Assembly: GCA_003054665.1 (NCBI GenBank)
Contig: QAYY01000010.1
Coordinates: forward strand, 62,001 to 126,000
DNA length: 64,000 nucleotides
Direction of reading: 5' to 3'
Source: Opitutaceae bacterium EW11
GTDB lineage: Bacteria; Verrucomicrobiota; Verrucomicrobiia; Opitutales; Opitutaceae
Shown: in pieces, positions 63,317 to 64,000 of the stretch
Numbering within the stretch: the first letter of the stretch is position 1
Layout: every line of letters starts with the position of its first letter
Notes under the pieces: model-generated
Told to the model about the DNA's origin: nothing
Database searches by the model: none
What the model saw: the letters and a program-made list of their open reading frames with translations, nothing else
Position numbers and translations under genes: made by a program

Positions 63317-64000
63317 ATGAGCCCGTCCCCCGAAATCGAATCCCCGTCCGCCGAGGAGCCGCCGAGGCCGCTCCCCGGACCCGAGCGTTCGAATCCGTTT
63401 ACCGAATACGGGTTGGTTCTCGGGGTCGTCGCATTCATCACCGTCGCGGGCTGGTTCGTCCCGGCCAGCCACTATCCCCTCGGCTTCGTCTACCTGCTGG
63501 CGGTCGTCGGGCTCAGCATCCGCGTCGGCAAGGGCCCGGTGTTCTTCGCCGCGGTGGCCAGCGCCCTCGCCTGGAATTTCGTTTTCATGCCGCCGCGGCT
63601 GGCGTTTTCCGCGCTCCAGATCGACACCGCGATCATGCTCGCGACGTACTTTCTGGTCGCGCTCATCGCCGGCCAGCTGACGGCGCGGCTTCGCGCCCAG
63701 GAACGTTTCGAGCGCCTTCGCGAGCAGCGAGCCCGGACCCTGCTGCAGCTGAGCCGGGCCCTCGACTCCGCGGGCGGCGAGGACGACGCCGCCCATGCGG
63801 CCCTGCTCCAGGCGAGCCGGGCCTTCCCCGGCGACGCCGCGCTGTATCTGTTCGACGACGACGGGCGCCTCGGGGCGGCGCGGAACGGACGCCTCGCGCT
63901 CGAGCCCGCCGCCTGCCGCGCTCTGGAGGAGGCAAGGGCCTCGAGCTTCGCCGCGACGGCGGCGATCCACGGCACCGCGCTGCTTGTCATCGAACCGATT
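63317..64000 (+). CDS. KdpD-like sensor histidine kinase, 5' part (runs off the window)
   Basis: 228 codons are visible with no stop before the window end. After a Pro-rich N-terminus, a DUF4118-type membrane domain is clear: helices around YGLVLGVVAFITVAGWFV, LGFVYLLAVVGLSIRV and DTAIMLATYFLVALIAGQL, with the WNFVFMPPRLAF signature between them. A coiled coil (RLRAQERFERLREQRARTL) leads into the start of a GAF-like domain. In KdpD-type proteins a HisKA/HATPase core follows, here outside the window. The universal stress and KdpD N-terminal domains of true KdpD are absent, so this is the short, KdpD-like class. The partner regulator is not visible. Confidence 0.85.
   Translation, partial: MSPSPEIESPSAEEPPRPLPGPERSNPFTEYGLVLGVVAFITVAGWFVPASHYPLGFVYLLAVVGLSIRVGKGPVFFAAVASALAWNFVFMPPRLAFSALQIDTAIMLATYFLVALIAGQLTARLRAQERFERLREQRARTLLQLSRALDSAGGEDDAAHAALLQASRAFPGDAALYLFDDDGRLGAARNGRLALEPAACRALEEARASSFAATAAIHGTALLVIEPI

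Overview
The window is a high-GC chromosomal segment from a Gram-negative heterotroph. I infer a member of the Verrucomicrobiota, probably Opitutaceae. The reasons are the TonB-dependent receptor style, the tandem Ig-domain protein ending in an Opitutus-type C-terminal module, several multi-pass or TPR proteins of that flavour, and arrays of orphan MacB/FtsX-type permeases. I see no rRNA, tRNA, CRISPR array, transposase or prophage gene. The window opens in intergenic DNA and ends inside a KdpD-like sensor kinase gene.

Layout. 0.3-5.2 kb: a secreted nonaheme cytochrome c, a membrane TPR protein and an orphan OmpR-type regulator. 5.9-15.3 kb: one complete chemosensory operon (soluble receptor-like protein, STAS, CheY, CheA, second CheY-like, CheW, transmembrane MCP, CheR, CheB) without flagellar genes, CheZ or CheD. 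15.5-24.3 kb: an APC amino acid permease, a histidine kinase / sigma-54 regulator / SulP transporter operon, and a two-regulator plus BON-domain operon. 24.4-27.1 kb: a CoA-disulfide-reductase/rhodanese fusion and a small membrane protein, divergent from an ArsR-family repressor with a clear palindromic operator. 27.5-29.5 kb: an ECF sigma factor group with secreted proteins. 29.5-35.4 kb: pstSCAB with a Pho-box-like site, followed by PBP2. 37.9-44.8 kb: a sucrose locus (TonB receptor, sucrose phosphorylase, AraC regulator, GPH/SUT-like transporter). 45.4-50.4 kb: glyoxalase-like, GyrI-like, unknown, orphan permease and DUF4097-like genes. 50.6-55.9 kb: an Ig-repeat surface protein and a four-gene DUF3570 / ApbE / TlpA-like / DUF4266 cluster. 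56.2-61.6 kb: a tandem array of two intact orphan permeases plus the internally deleted remnant of a third. 62-64 kb: a DUF418 membrane protein and the start of a sensor kinase.

The most interesting system is the cluster at 53.05-55.89 kb. The outer-membrane DUF3570-like protein carries a D-S-I-S-G-A-T-P-T motif (residues 71-79), which matches the consensus where ApbE enzymes attach FMN to threonine. The next gene encodes an ApbE-family protein, followed by a thioredoxin-like protein and a small lipoprotein ending in GCGCN. This suggests an envelope redox module built around a covalently flavinylated beta-barrel. Also notable are two dispersed intergenic repeat families (a hairpin with base changes on both sides of its stem, and a heptanucleotide TCTGACC-type tandem repeat), a persulfide-type ArsR switch, and the receptor-like protein without membrane segments that heads the chemosensory operon.
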